A stretch of DNA of 46,276 bases from Burkholderiales bacterium (GCA_016191995.1 JACPVA010000042.1:1-46276), one strand, 5' to 3'. Positions 35,596-44,581 are shown, counted from the stretch's first letter. A program made the numbers and translations. The notes: a model not told the origin generated them from the sequence alone.

Positions 35596-36204
35596 ATGAG
35601 ACGCCGGGCGCTGGCCGCGCTGCCGTTGCTGGCCTGGGTGCCGGCGGCGCGCGCCGGCCGCCAGATCGAGGAGCCGCTGGCGGATTCGGTGCGAGGCGCG
35701 CTGGCAGCGGCGATCGCGCAGGCCGCGCCGCCGAAGCCGCGCTTCGACCATGTCGAGGACCGGCTCGCCCACCTGCGCTGGCTCGGCGAGATGAGCCGCC
35801 GGCTGCGCCGGCGCATCGCCGAGCACCACACGCGGGTCGAGTTCCTGCAGACCCTCTGGTACGAAAGCAGGCGGGCCGGGCTCGAGGCCTCGCTCGTCCT
35901 CGGCGTGATCCAGGTCGAAAGCGCGTTCCGGAAGTACGCGATCAGCCGCGTCGGCGCACGCGGCTACATGCAGGTGATGCCGTTCTGGGCACGGCTGATC
36001 GGCGACGGTAACGTCAGCACGCTGTTCCACACCCAGACCAACCTTCGCTTCGGCTGCGTCATCCTGCGCCACTACCTCGACCGCGAGCGCGGAGACCTGT
36101 TCATGGCGCTGGGCCGCTACAACGGCAGCCGCGGCAAGGCCGAATATCCCAGCCTGGTCTTCGGCGCCCAGCGCCAATGGGCCTGGACCGACACCGGCGC
36201 ATGA
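35596..36204 (+). CDS. Periplasmic lytic transglycosylase (SLT domain)
   Basis: 202 residues. A signal peptide is clear (MRRRALAALPLLAWVPAARA). The SLT fold covers about residues 85-195: YESRRAGLEASLVLGVIQVESAFRKYAIS with the catalytic Glu at 108, the GYMQVMPFWA motif and the later MALGRYNGSRGKAEYP block. It cuts the glycan chains of peptidoglycan, leaving anhydro ends. It lies between proS and mpl on the same strand, and mpl acts in cell wall recycling, so the neighbourhood is thematically linked. Which named lytic transglycosylase it corresponds to is not clear. Confidence 0.9.
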   Translation: MRRRALAALPLLAWVPAARAGRQIEEPLADSVRGALAAAIAQAAPPKPRFDHVEDRLAHLRWLGEMSRRLRRRIAEHHTRVEFLQTLWYESRRAGLEASLVLGVIQVESAFRKYAISRVGARGYMQVMPFWARLIGDGNVSTLFHTQTNLRFGCVILRHYLDRERGDLFMALGRYNGSRGKAEYPSLVFGAQRQWAWTDTGA

Positions 36205-36326
36205 GCCCGCCGGGCCGCCCCAAGGGCGAATGCCGGCGGGCGCAGCCCGAAGGTACTCCAGTGATTCGCGCCGGCGCAGCGGCCCTTGGCCGTGGCGCAA
36301 CGGCGCCGCAACCGAACTCCGACACC

Positions 36327-37688
36327 ATGCACTTGCACATCCTCGGCATCTGCGGCACCTTCATGGGCGGGCTGGCCGCGCTCGCGCGCGAGGCCGGGCA
36401 CCGCGTGACCGGCTGCGACGCCGGCGTCTACCCGCCGATGAGCGACCAGCTGCGTGCGCTCGGCATCGAACTGATCGAGGGCTGGGATGCAGCGCAGCTC
36501 GACCTCGCGCCCGATATCTTCGTCGTCGGCAACGTCGTCACGCGTGGCAACCCGCTGATCGAGGCGGTGCTGGACGCCGGCGCGCGCTACACCAGCGGGC
36601 CGCAGTGGCTGGCCGACCATGTCCTGCAGGGCCGCCATGTGATGGCGGTAGCGGGCACGCACGGCAAGACGACGACGACGGCGATGCTGGCCTGGATCCT
36701 CGACCAGGCCGGGCTGCAACCCGGCTTTCTCGTCGGCGGCGTGCCGGCGGGATTCGGCGTCTCGGCACGGCTCGGGCGGCAGGATGCCCCCTTCGTCATC
36801 GAGGCCGACGAGTACGACACTGCGTTCTTCGACAAGCGCAGCAAGTTCGTCCACTACCGCCCGCGCACCGCGATCCTCAACAACCTCGAGTTCGACCACG
36901 CCGACATCTTCCCGGACCTGGCGGCGATCGAGACCCAGTTCCACCACCTGGTGCGCACCGTGCCGTCCAGCGGCCGGCTGGTCGTCAACGCGCGCGAGGA
37001 GTCTCTCGCGCGCGTGCTGGGCCGCGGCTGCTGGAGCGAGCTGCAGCGATTCGGAGCGCGGCGCGAGGAGCCTGGCGTGCTGCGCGCGCGCGGCGAGCCG
37101 GACGACTTCGACGTGCTGCGCGGCAGCCTGCGGGTCGGCCATGTCGCCTGGTCGCTGCTGGGCGAGCACAACCAGCTCAATGCGCTGGCGGCGATCGCTG
37201 CCGCCGAGCATGTCGGCGTCGCCCCCGAGGCCGCGTGCGCCGCGCTGGCGGGATTTGCCGGCGTGCGGCGCCGGCTGGAGTTGCGCGGCCAGGCCGCAGG
37301 CGTCACGGTCTACGACGACTTCGCCCACCACCCGACGGCGATCCGCACCACGCTCGACGGCCTGCGGCGCAAGGTCGGCGCGGCGCGCATCCTGGCGGTC
37401 TTCGAGCCGCGCAGCAACACGATGAAGCGCGGCGACATGGCGGTCCAGCTGCCCTGGTCGCTGGAGGATGCCGACCTGTCGTTCTGCCACGCCCCGCCGA
37501 CGCTGGGCTGGGACGCCGCCGCGGTGCTGGCGCCGCTGGGCGATGCGGCCTGCGTGCGCGCCGATATCGACGCCCTGGTGCAGGCCGTCGCCGCCGCCGC
37601 GCGGCCGGGCGACCATGTCGTGTGCATGAGCAACGGCGGCTTCGGAGGCATCCACGGCAAGCTGCTGGAGGTGCTGGCCCGGCGCTGA
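36327..37688 (+). CDS. mpl: UDP-N-acetylmuramate:L-alanyl-gamma-D-glutamyl-meso-diaminopimelate ligase (Mpl)
   Basis: 453 residues (E. coli Mpl 457). Reattaches the recycled tripeptide to UDP-MurNAc, saving peptidoglycan building blocks. MHLHILGICGTFMGGLAALA is the N-terminal nucleotide-binding motif, with ATP loop GTHGKTTTTAM near residue 110, then EADEYDTAFFDKRSKFVHYRP (a hallmark of Mpl over MurC), LNNLEFDHADIF and DDFAHHPTAI. The ATG at 36327 gives the family start. In-frame sequence upstream reads on from an ATG at 36201 and contains a short peptide-like stretch (see findings), but is unlikely to belong to the protein. Confidence 0.96.
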   Translation: MHLHILGICGTFMGGLAALAREAGHRVTGCDAGVYPPMSDQLRALGIELIEGWDAAQLDLAPDIFVVGNVVTRGNPLIEAVLDAGARYTSGPQWLADHVLQGRHVMAVAGTHGKTTTTAMLAWILDQAGLQPGFLVGGVPAGFGVSARLGRQDAPFVIEADEYDTAFFDKRSKFVHYRPRTAILNNLEFDHADIFPDLAAIETQFHHLVRTVPSSGRLVVNAREESLARVLGRGCWSELQRFGARREEPGVLRARGEPDDFDVLRGSLRVGHVAWSLLGEHNQLNALAAIAAAEHVGVAPEAACAALAGFAGVRRRLELRGQAAGVTVYDDFAHHPTAIRTTLDGLRRKVGAARILAVFEPRSNTMKRGDMAVQLPWSLEDADLSFCHAPPTLGWDAAAVLAPLGDAACVRADIDALVQAVAAAARPGDHVVCMSNGGFGGIHGKLLEVLARR

Positions 37689-37790
37689 GCGCGCGCCGCG
37701 GCGCAGAGTTGGGGCTGTCGGTTCGCGGCCCGTTGCCCATGCTCGTCGAGGTTAGTCTGTCGCTTGTTCAGGCGCTCGGCGAGCGCGCGT

Positions 37791-37891
37791 GCCAAGGCCG
37801 GCGGGCACCCTCCCACTCCATGTCCCCCGCCGTCGGCTTGCGCCGCCGGCTCCTCCTTTACTTCCGTGGGAGGGTGCCCGCCGACCTTGGC
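37791..37891 (+). repeat. Palindromic element, copy 1
   Basis: Outer arms of 26 bp at 37791-37816 and 37866-37891 pair with a single G-T type mismatch. The interior holds a conserved core, then a small variable hairpin (CGGC-ttgc-GCCG), then a second conserved core ending TCCTCCTTTACTTCC. It lies between the convergent genes mpl and the metalloprotease. Copy 2 is inverted relative to it at 37939-38040. Confidence 0.9.
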
Positions 37892-37938
37892 CTGCCACCG
37901 CCCGGGTATTCGACGGTCGAACACCCCGGCCGTTGCCC

Positions 37939-38040
37939 GCCGAGGACAGCGGGTGCCCTTCCACGGAAGTAAAGGAGGAGCCAGCGGCCGAAGGCCGGTG
38001 GCGGGGGACATGGAGCGGAAGGGCACCCGCTGTCCTCGGC
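37939..38040 (-). repeat. Palindromic element, copy 2 (inverted)
   Basis: Outer arms of 24 bp at 37939-37962 and 38017-38040 pair perfectly. Read on the minus strand, its interior has the same two core blocks as copy 1, while the arms and the small inner hairpin (CGGCC-ttc-GGCCG) differ but still pair. Nothing like a gene is present in this stretch. Confidence 0.9.
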
Positions 38041-38153
38041 TCGCGCCAGTCGACGCATGCCACACGCGAGGAAGTCGTCAAAGACTGCAACGCACCGAAC
38101 GCCGCAGCCTCAGCCAAGACTGAACGAGCGATCGGTCGCCGGAGCGCGACTCC

Positions 38154-41021
38154 TCAGCCGCTGCGCTGCATCGTCGCGCGCAAGGCCTCGGTCAGCAGCG
38201 CCAGGCTGTCCTGCAGGTGGGCGCGTGTCTCGACCGACAGGCCACGCGTGCGGCCCTGGCCGATCGCGCGCTGCAACTGCGCCTGCAACTCGCCGGCCTG
38301 CATGCGCGCCAGGCTGAGCGCGTCGGACGGCAGGTTGGCCGGTGGCCGCGTCAGCATGGCCTGCAGCCGCTCGAGGTGCTCGCGCTGCAGGTTGCGCCGC
38401 AGCGGGTCGATCTCGGCGCCGCTTCGCAGTTCGGCCCAGACCGCGCCCTGCAGCGTCGCGTACAACTCGGCCAGCGAGATCGCGCCGGCGCGCTGCGGTG
38501 GCGGCAGGTGGTAGGGCAGGTCGAGCAGCCGGCGCGCGGTGCCGGCGTCGAGCAGCCGGTCCAGCGCCGGCGCCTGCAACGCCAGCACGGCGTCGGGCAC
38601 CGACAGCGGCGGCGTGCGCTGCCACTCGATGAAGTCGGCGCCCAGGCTGGTCAGCAGCTCGGGCTGGAAGCGAAAGCTGTCGACGCTGAACAGGCCCTCG
38701 GTCAGGAACTGCAGCGCCTGGCGCTGCCGGGCCGGCTCGACCGGGCGGAAGGTCGGCCGCCCGGTGCCGGGCAGGTCGCGCTCGACATACATGCCGCCGA
38801 CATACTTGGCCGCGATCTCGGGCGCGCGGCCGGCCTGGCGGAAGCCGGCGATCACGCTGCGGCGCAGCCGCAGCGGGTCGTCGCCGACGCGCGGGCCGCG
38901 CTCCTGCATGCGCTCCCACAGCTCGCGCGACAGCGCAAGCCGCCGCCGCGACCAGTCGAGCGGATCGTCGCCGAGGTCGAAGCGGTTGTCGCGCGGGTCC
39001 AGCCCCGCGCCAGCGCCGAAGCCGTCGGCGTCGGCGTCGTCGGCGAAGGCCAGCAGCGGCTCGGTGCTGCGCGCGGCGATTCGCCCCAGCTCCTCGGCCT
39101 CGCGCGCGGAGTCGAGCGGCCGGTAGGCATACTCGATCGCCCAGTAGTCGTAGGGCCCGAGCGTGCTGACGTTGAGCTCGGTATGGGTCTCGCCGGCGAG
39201 CGGGATGTTGTGGGCGTTGTAGTCCATCACCGAGCCCGCGATCGGGCTGGACGCGATGAAGGCCGGGTCGCGCAACTGCTCGCGGGTGACGACGGTCGAG
39301 GCGCGGAAGTTGTGCCGCAGCCCCAGCGTGTGGCCGACCTCGTGCATGATCGTATCCTTGATCTGCGCCTGCACGAAGGCCTCGGCCTCGGGGCTGTCGG
39401 GGTCGAGCTCGCCGCGCGCCTCCAGCAGGTCTAGCGCGAACGCAAGCTCCTGCGCCGCCTCCAGCGCATAGCTGCACTGGGCGTCGGCATGCGCGGCCCA
39501 CGGCGTACCCGCCAGCGGATGCTGGGCGAACGAGGGCAGGCCCAGGTCCTCGCGGATGAAGCGGCGCGCGCCGCGGCCGAAGACATCGCTCATCGCGATA
39601 TCGGCGTCCAGGATCTCGCCGCTGCGCGGGTCCGCGTGGCTCGGGCCGCGTGCGAAGCCCGCATCGGCGCCGGTAAACCAGCGGATCGACGCGTGCTCGA
39701 CGCCCAGGGTGTCGAAGTCGGCGTCGTCGGGCTGCTGGCGCACCTGCAGCGCATCCACGAAGCCGATGCGCTCGAAGGCCTTGTTCCACTCCAGCACGCC
39801 GGCGGCGACGGCGCCGCGGTAGCGCGCCGGGATATTGCGGTCGAGCCAGAAGACGATCGGCTGCACCGGCTCCGACAGCGCGGCCGCCGGGTCCTTCTTC
39901 TCCAGCCTCCAGCGCCGCACGACGTGGATGCGCGGGTCGGGCGACAGGTCGCTGCCGAGGTCGAGGTAGCTCTCGGTGAAATAGCCCACACGCGGGTCGG
40001 CGCGGCGCGGCGGCATCGGCTGCTCGGGCAGGGCGGCGAAGCTGACGATCACGCCGACGAAGAAGCTGCGCGGGTCGGGGGTGGCCGTCGGCGGCCTCGG
40101 CGGCGTCGCACCGGGGGGCACCGGACCTGCGGGAGGCGCCGGGATGCGCGGCGTGGCGAAGTGCAGCTGCGTCGTCAGTGCGGTGCTGCGCGGGCTCGCG
40201 CGCACGGCGTCGAAGTACGAGTTCGCGCGGTCCAGTCCGTACGGCAGGCGGAAGGCACGCTCCAGCGCGGTGCCGTAGCCGACGAGATCGGCCTTCAGGA
40301 ACGACGCATCGACCAGCACCGCCTTGTGCTCGGGGTGCGGGCCGCTGGCCAGCGGAGCCGCGGCCAGCAGGCTGTCGGAGAACGACTGCGCCACGGTGCG
40401 CGCCATCGCGGGGTCGCCGCTCGCGCGGAACGCCATATTCCTGGCCACCACCTGCAGCGTCTTGCCGACCCGCCGCAGCTCGACCGCCGCATCCTGCACC
40501 ATCTGCCCGGCATACAGCCCACGCTCGCCGACCGAGTTGGTCACGTTTGCCGTCATCAGCATCAGCCGGCCGAGCCGCTCGGGGGCGATCTCGAGCCAGA
40601 CCTGGTCGTCCTTGCGCCAGACGGGCAGGAAGCCGTCGCTGCGCGTGGCCCCCTTGATCACCTCGGCGAAGGGCTTGGGTGCCGTCGGGTCGGGGCGCTG
40701 CAGCGCGGCCGGGTTCGCGGCGTCGGCCGCGCCGGAGGTGGCGTCGGCCGCCTGCGGGGCGCTGGCGGCCGGGTTGCTGCCCGTGGCGGTCGGCGTGGCG
40801 GTCGCTGGCGCGGCGGCCGATGCAGGCGGGATCCCGGATGCGGCCGACTCGCCAGCCGGACCCGGCCAGGTCGCGCAGCCGGCGAGCAGCAGGGCCAGCA
40901 ACACGGCCGTCCCGGCGGCCAGCGACCTTGGCGGGCTGGAAGACGGGTCGGCGTCGTGGGGGTGGGGCAAGCGGGGCTGGTGCGACCGCTGGGGCGGGCG
41001 GGGCGGGCGTAGCTGGGACAT
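38154..41021 (-). CDS. Zinc-dependent metalloprotease lipoprotein (DUF4953/DUF5117 family)
   Basis: 955 residues from the ATG at 41021; a GTG two codons upstream is also in frame. A hydrophobic segment ends in LLLAGC with the lipid Cys at residue 49, so it is a predicted lipoprotein, but 35 residues of His/Pro-rich sequence before it are unusually long for a signal peptide. An Ala/Thr-rich linker follows. The zinc motif HEVGHTLGLRHNF is at residues 560-572. Blocks such as ERLGRLMLMTANVTNS-like early sequence, FWLDRNIPARYRGAVAAGVLEWNKAFERIGF and MDYNAHNIPL match a family of bacterial zinc metalloproteases with DUF5117/DUF5118 and DUF4953 domains. The substrate is unknown. Confidence 0.9.
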   Translation of the reverse strand: MSQLRPPRPPQRSHQPRLPHPHDADPSSSPPRSLAAGTAVLLALLLAGCATWPGPAGESAASGIPPASAAAPATATPTATGSNPAASAPQAADATSGAADAANPAALQRPDPTAPKPFAEVIKGATRSDGFLPVWRKDDQVWLEIAPERLGRLMLMTANVTNSVGERGLYAGQMVQDAAVELRRVGKTLQVVARNMAFRASGDPAMARTVAQSFSDSLLAAAPLASGPHPEHKAVLVDASFLKADLVGYGTALERAFRLPYGLDRANSYFDAVRASPRSTALTTQLHFATPRIPAPPAGPVPPGATPPRPPTATPDPRSFFVGVIVSFAALPEQPMPPRRADPRVGYFTESYLDLGSDLSPDPRIHVVRRWRLEKKDPAAALSEPVQPIVFWLDRNIPARYRGAVAAGVLEWNKAFERIGFVDALQVRQQPDDADFDTLGVEHASIRWFTGADAGFARGPSHADPRSGEILDADIAMSDVFGRGARRFIREDLGLPSFAQHPLAGTPWAAHADAQCSYALEAAQELAFALDLLEARGELDPDSPEAEAFVQAQIKDTIMHEVGHTLGLRHNFRASTVVTREQLRDPAFIASSPIAGSVMDYNAHNIPLAGETHTELNVSTLGPYDYWAIEYAYRPLDSAREAEELGRIAARSTEPLLAFADDADADGFGAGAGLDPRDNRFDLGDDPLDWSRRRLALSRELWERMQERGPRVGDDPLRLRRSVIAGFRQAGRAPEIAAKYVGGMYVERDLPGTGRPTFRPVEPARQRQALQFLTEGLFSVDSFRFQPELLTSLGADFIEWQRTPPLSVPDAVLALQAPALDRLLDAGTARRLLDLPYHLPPPQRAGAISLAELYATLQGAVWAELRSGAEIDPLRRNLQREHLERLQAMLTRPPANLPSDALSLARMQAGELQAQLQRAIGQGRTRGLSVETRAHLQDSLALLTEALRATMQRSG

Positions 41022-41104
41022 GGGCACTGCGGGTCTCGGTCAGGCAGGGCGATGAAGCCCGGAATTCTGCCCCTGTCCGCGGGCCGACCGGGGCGCGGGG
41101 TCGA

Positions 41105-41110
41105 TAGACT
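41105..41110 (+). promoter_or_regulatory. Candidate -10 element for the YqiA-like gene
   Basis: TAGACT ends seven bases before the ATG at 41117, the same spacing as the TACAAT of engB. There is no -35 match, so the call is weak. Confidence 0.25.
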
Positions 41111-41116
41111 CGGCGC

Positions 41117-41746
41117 ATGGCGGCATCCCTCCACGAGCCAGCCGGCGGGCGCGGCGCCGCGCCGCCGACCCACCTGCTGTACCTGCACGGCTTCCGATCG
41201 TCGCCGCGCTCGTTCAAGGCGCAGCGGCTGCACGCCTGGCTGGCCGCGCATCGCCCGGATCTGGTCTGGTGCTGCCCGCAACTGCCGCCGTCGCCGGCGG
41301 CGGCGATGGCGCTGGTCGATTCGGTGCTCGCGCGCTGGCCGGCGGGCCGCTTCGCCGTCGCCGGCAGCTCGCTGGGCGGCTTCTACGCCACCGTCGCCGC
41401 CGAGCGCCACGGCTGCCCGGCGCTGCTGCTGAATCCCGCCGTCGATCCGGCGCGCGACCTCGCGGCGCAGATCGGCGAGCAGACCGCCTGGCACGACCCG
41501 GCCGAGCGCTTCTTCTTCCGCCCGGAGTATGTCGACGAGCTGCGCGCGCTGACGCCGCCGGCGATCACGCGGCCCGGGCGCTACTTCGCCGTCGTCGCCA
41601 AGGGCGACGAACTGCTCGACTGGCGCGAGATGGTCGCGCGCTACCCGGGCGCGGCGATCCGGCTGCTCGAAGGCAGCGACCACGCGCTGTCCGACTTCGA
41701 CGACCACCTGCCCCACCTCCTGCACTTCCTGCACCTGGACGAATGA
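41117..41746 (+). CDS. YqiA/UPF0227-type alpha/beta-hydrolase (esterase)
   Basis: 209 residues. Cytoplasmic esterase-like protein. [19 protein letters not shown] is the family start of YqiA. The nucleophile is Ser85 in [15 protein letters not shown]; the acid is probably Asp in AKGDELLDW and the base is His in [10 protein letters not shown], giving a full catalytic triad. About 15 Gly/Ala-rich residues precede the fold. It is followed after a single base by the fabG-like gene, so the two are probably co-transcribed. The natural substrate is unknown. Confidence 0.88.
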   Translation: MAASLHEPAGGRGAAPPTHLLYLHGFRSSPRSFKAQRLHAWLAAHRPDLVWCCPQLPPSPAAAMALVDSVLARWPAGRFAVAGSSLGGFYATVAAERHGCPALLLNPAVDPARDLAAQIGEQTAWHDPAERFFFRPEYVDELRALTPPAITRPGRYFAVVAKGDELLDWREMVARYPGAAIRLLEGSDHALSDFDDHLPHLLHFLHLDE

Positions 41747-41747
41747 C

Positions 41748-42458
41748 ATGCGACTGAAGGACAAGATCTGCATCGTGACCGGCGCCGCGCAAGGCATCGG
41801 GGCCGCCACCGTGGCGCGCTTCGCCGCCGAGGGCGCGGTCGTGGTCGGCTGCGACCGCCGCGCCGACCCGATCGAGGGCGCGGCGCGCAGCTTCGCCGTC
41901 GACGTCACCGACCGCGAGCAGGTCGACGCGATGGTCGCCGCGGTGCTGGCCGAATACGGCCGCATCGACGTGCTGGTCAACAACGCCGGCATCACCAAGG
42001 ATGCGCGGCTGGTGAAGATGACGCCCGAGCAGTTCGATGCCGTCATCGACGTCAACCTGCGCGGCGTCTTCCACTGCGCGCAGGCGGTGGCGCCGGCGAT
42101 GGTCGAGCAGGGCGCGGGTGCGATCCTCAACGCCAGCAGCGTGGTCGGCATCTACGGCAACTTCGGCCAGACCAACTACGCGGCGAGCAAGTTCGGCGTC
42201 ATCGGCTTCACCAAGACCTGGAGCCGCGAGCTCGGCCCCAAGGGCGTTCGCGTCAACGCCGTCGCGCCCGGATTCGTCGACACGCCGATCCTCGAGACCA
42301 TGCCCGAGAAGGTCGTCGCGCGCATGCGCGAGGCGGTGCCGCTGCAGCGCCTGGGCCGGCCCGAGGAGATCGCCGCCGTCTACGCCTTCCTCGCCAGCGA
42401 CGATGCGAGCTACGTCAACGGCGCGGTGATCGAGGTCTCGGGCGGGATGACGGTCTAG
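41748..42458 (+). CDS. fabG: 3-oxoacyl-ACP reductase-like short-chain dehydrogenase (FabG family)
   Basis: 236 residues. NAD(P)-dependent Rossmann-fold reductase. [10 protein letters not shown] at 11-20 binds the cofactor, NNAG is at 78-81, and the catalytic set is Asn103, Ser131, Tyr144 and Lys148 ([21 protein letters not shown]). The C-terminus ends EVSGGMTV, typical of FabG. The gene is outside a fab cluster, so it may serve fatty acid or polyhydroxyalkanoate metabolism or another substrate. The family call is sure; the exact role is not. It is coupled to the esterase gene. Confidence 0.88.
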   Translation: MRLKDKICIVTGAAQGIGAATVARFAAEGAVVVGCDRRADPIEGAARSFAVDVTDREQVDAMVAAVLAEYGRIDVLVNNAGITKDARLVKMTPEQFDAVIDVNLRGVFHCAQAVAPAMVEQGAGAILNASSVVGIYGNFGQTNYAASKFGVIGFTKTWSRELGPKGVRVNAVAPGFVDTPILETMPEKVVARMREAVPLQRLGRPEEIAAVYAFLASDDASYVNGAVIEVSGGMTV

Positions 42459-42526
42459 CGCGCGGCGCGCCGCCGGCCAGAGCGCCATGAGCATCCGCCC
42501 GCAACCCCTGTAGGACAATCGCGGCG

Positions 42527-44581
42527 GTGAACTACGCCCTGTTCGACGACGCCGGCAAGTTCCACGCCGGGCGCGTGCTGTCCGAGTCCGACGCCGCGCT
42601 GCAGGTCGAGCTCGACAGCGGTCGGCGCGTCAAGGTCAAGGCCGCCAGCGTGCTGCTGCGCTTCGACCGCCCGCTGCCGGCCGAACTGCTGAGCCGCGCG
42701 CAGGAGGCGGCGGCGCAGATCGACCTCGACCTGGCGTGGCAGTTCGCGCCCGACGAGGAGTTCGGCTTCGCCGAGCTCGCGCGCGACTATTTCGGCGCCG
42801 GCGCCGATGCGCCGCAGCAGACGGCGGCGCTGCTGCGGCTGTTCGACGCCCCGCACTACTTCCGCCGCGCCGGCAAGGGGCGGTTCCGCAAGGCGCCGGA
42901 GGAGACCGTCAAGGCGGCGCTGGCGGCGATCGAGCGCAAGCAGCAGCTCGCCGCGCAGGTCGACGCCTGGGCCGACGAGCTCGTCGCCGGGCGCTGCCCG
43001 CCGCCGCTGCGCGAGCAGCTCTACCGCATCCTGTTCAAGCCGGACAAGAACGCGCCCGAGACCAAGGCCGTGCTGCAGGCCGCCAGGCGCGTGCAGCGCG
43101 CGCCGCTGGACCTGCTGCGCGACTGCGGCGCGATCGACAGCCCGTACCAGTTCCACTGGCGGCGCTTCCTGTTCGAGCAGTTTCCGCGTGGCACCGCCTT
43201 CTCGCCGCTGGAGCTGCCGCCGGCCCCTGCCGAGCTGCCGCTGGCGCCAGTGCGCGCGTTCTCGATCGACGATTCGCTGACGACCGAGATCGACGATGCG
43301 CTGTCGGTCACCGGGCTCGGGCAGGGCATGGTCGTGCTCGGCATCCACATCGCGGCGCCGGGGCTGGCGATCGCGCCCGGCTCGGCGTTGGACCGGGTCG
43401 CGCGCGATCGGCTGTCCACCGTCTACCTGCCGGGCTGGAAGCTGACGATGCTGCCCGACGAGGTCGTGCAGGCCTACACCCTCGACGAGGGTCGCGACTG
43501 CCCGGCGCTGAGCCTGTACCTGACGATCGACGAGGCGACGCTCGAGATCCTGCGCGCCGAGACCCGCATCGAGCGCGTGCCGGTGGCGGCCAACCTGCGC
43601 CACGACCAGCTCGACGAGGTCGTCACCGAGGCCAGCCTCGGCGGCGAGGCGGTGGCCGAGTACCCGTTCGCCGCCGAACTCGCCTTCGCCTGGCGGCTGG
43701 CGCAGCAGCGCAAGCGCGAGCGCGAACGCGTGCGCGGCAAGCCCGAGGTCTTCGGCCGCCCCGACTATGCGTTCCGCCTCGGCGGCGACGGCACGCGCGA
43801 GCCCGACGGCAGCGAGACGGTGGCGATCGTGCCGCGGCGGCGTGGCGCGCCGCTGGACCTGATCGTCGCCGAGGCGATGATCCTCGCCAACAGCCACTGG
43901 GGCGGCTGGCTCGCCGAGCATGGCGTGCCGGCGATCTACCGCAGCCAGGCCAGCCTCGCACCCGGCGTCAAGGTGCGCATGGGCAGCAAGCCCTTGCCGC
44001 ACGCCGGCATGGGCGTGGCGCAGTACAGCTGGGCGACCTCGCCGCTGCGGCGTTATGTCGACCTCGTCAACCAGTGGCAGATCATCGCCTGCGTGCGCCA
44101 CGGCCGCGCGGCGGCGCTGGCGGCACCGTTCAAGCCCAAGGACGCGGCGCTGTTCGCGGTCATCTCGGCCTTCGACGCCGCGTACAGCGCGTACAACGGA
44201 TTCCAGCGCGCGATCGAGCGCTTCTGGACCCTGCGCTGGCTGCAGCAGCAGGGCGTGGCCGAGCTCGACGCGGCGGTGATGGCCGGCGGCCTGGTGCGCG
44301 CTGAGACGCTGCCGCTGGTCTTCCCGGTCGCCGGCACCGAGGCCATGCCGCGTGGCACGCGGTTGCGCGTGCGCATCGCGTCGATCGACTTGATGACGCT
44401 GGATGCGCACGGCGCGCTGGTCGCGCGGATCGAGGCGCCGGCGGCCGCGCCGGGGGATATCGACGAGGCGGAGGAGGCCGAGGAGGCGCCGGCGCCGCTG
44501 GCGCTGGCGATCGACCTCGACGACGAGACCGCGGCCACCGCGGACGACGCCGCCGCGCCGGCGCCGGCCGCCGCGAGCTGA
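42527..44581 (+). CDS. RNB-domain exoribonuclease (RNase II/R family)
   Basis: 684 residues from a GTG at 42527. 3'-to-5' RNA-degrading enzyme. The catalytic RNB motif is FSIDDSLTTEIDDALSV near residues 245-262, with the Asp cluster intact. Other blocks are LSTVYLPGWKLTMLPDEVVQ, LRHDQLDEV, LIVAEAMILANSHWGGWLAEHGVPAIYRSQ and YSWATSPLRRYVDLVNQWQ, which hold RNA-binding and active-site residues. N-terminal cold-shock domains are not obvious, and the C-terminus is an acidic Glu/Ala-rich tail. It is followed after five bases by the TonB-like gene. Confidence 0.93.
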   Translation: MNYALFDDAGKFHAGRVLSESDAALQVELDSGRRVKVKAASVLLRFDRPLPAELLSRAQEAAAQIDLDLAWQFAPDEEFGFAELARDYFGAGADAPQQTAALLRLFDAPHYFRRAGKGRFRKAPEETVKAALAAIERKQQLAAQVDAWADELVAGRCPPPLREQLYRILFKPDKNAPETKAVLQAARRVQRAPLDLLRDCGAIDSPYQFHWRRFLFEQFPRGTAFSPLELPPAPAELPLAPVRAFSIDDSLTTEIDDALSVTGLGQGMVVLGIHIAAPGLAIAPGSALDRVARDRLSTVYLPGWKLTMLPDEVVQAYTLDEGRDCPALSLYLTIDEATLEILRAETRIERVPVAANLRHDQLDEVVTEASLGGEAVAEYPFAAELAFAWRLAQQRKRERERVRGKPEVFGRPDYAFRLGGDGTREPDGSETVAIVPRRRGAPLDLIVAEAMILANSHWGGWLAEHGVPAIYRSQASLAPGVKVRMGSKPLPHAGMGVAQYSWATSPLRRYVDLVNQWQIIACVRHGRAAALAAPFKPKDAALFAVISAFDAAYSAYNGFQRAIERFWTLRWLQQQGVAELDAAVMAGGLVRAETLPLVFPVAGTEAMPRGTRLRVRIASIDLMTLDAHGALVARIEAPAAAPGDIDEAEEAEEAPAPLALAIDLDDETAATADDAAAPAPAAAS

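Larger units (their letters stand above)
37689..38153. other. 465-bp gene-free region between convergent genes
   Basis: It holds the palindromic pair at 37791-38040 joined by a short inexact palindrome near 37903-37930 (CCGGGTATTCGAC with GTCGAACACCCCGG). The flanks (37689-37790 and 38041-38153) show no gene, tRNA or promoter that I can support. Confidence 0.8.

Noticed and set aside
37791..38040. An insertion sequence or MITE with target duplication
   Set aside because: No transposase reading frame is present and I could not see a clear direct target repeat at the borders, so mobility is left as a question and not called.
37789..38123. Short open frames across the palindromic pair (Arg/Pro-rich peptides)
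   Set aside because: They exist on both strands in several frames because the DNA is symmetric, with no ribosome binding site upstream of a fitting start and no known domain. The hairpin structure explains the sequence better.
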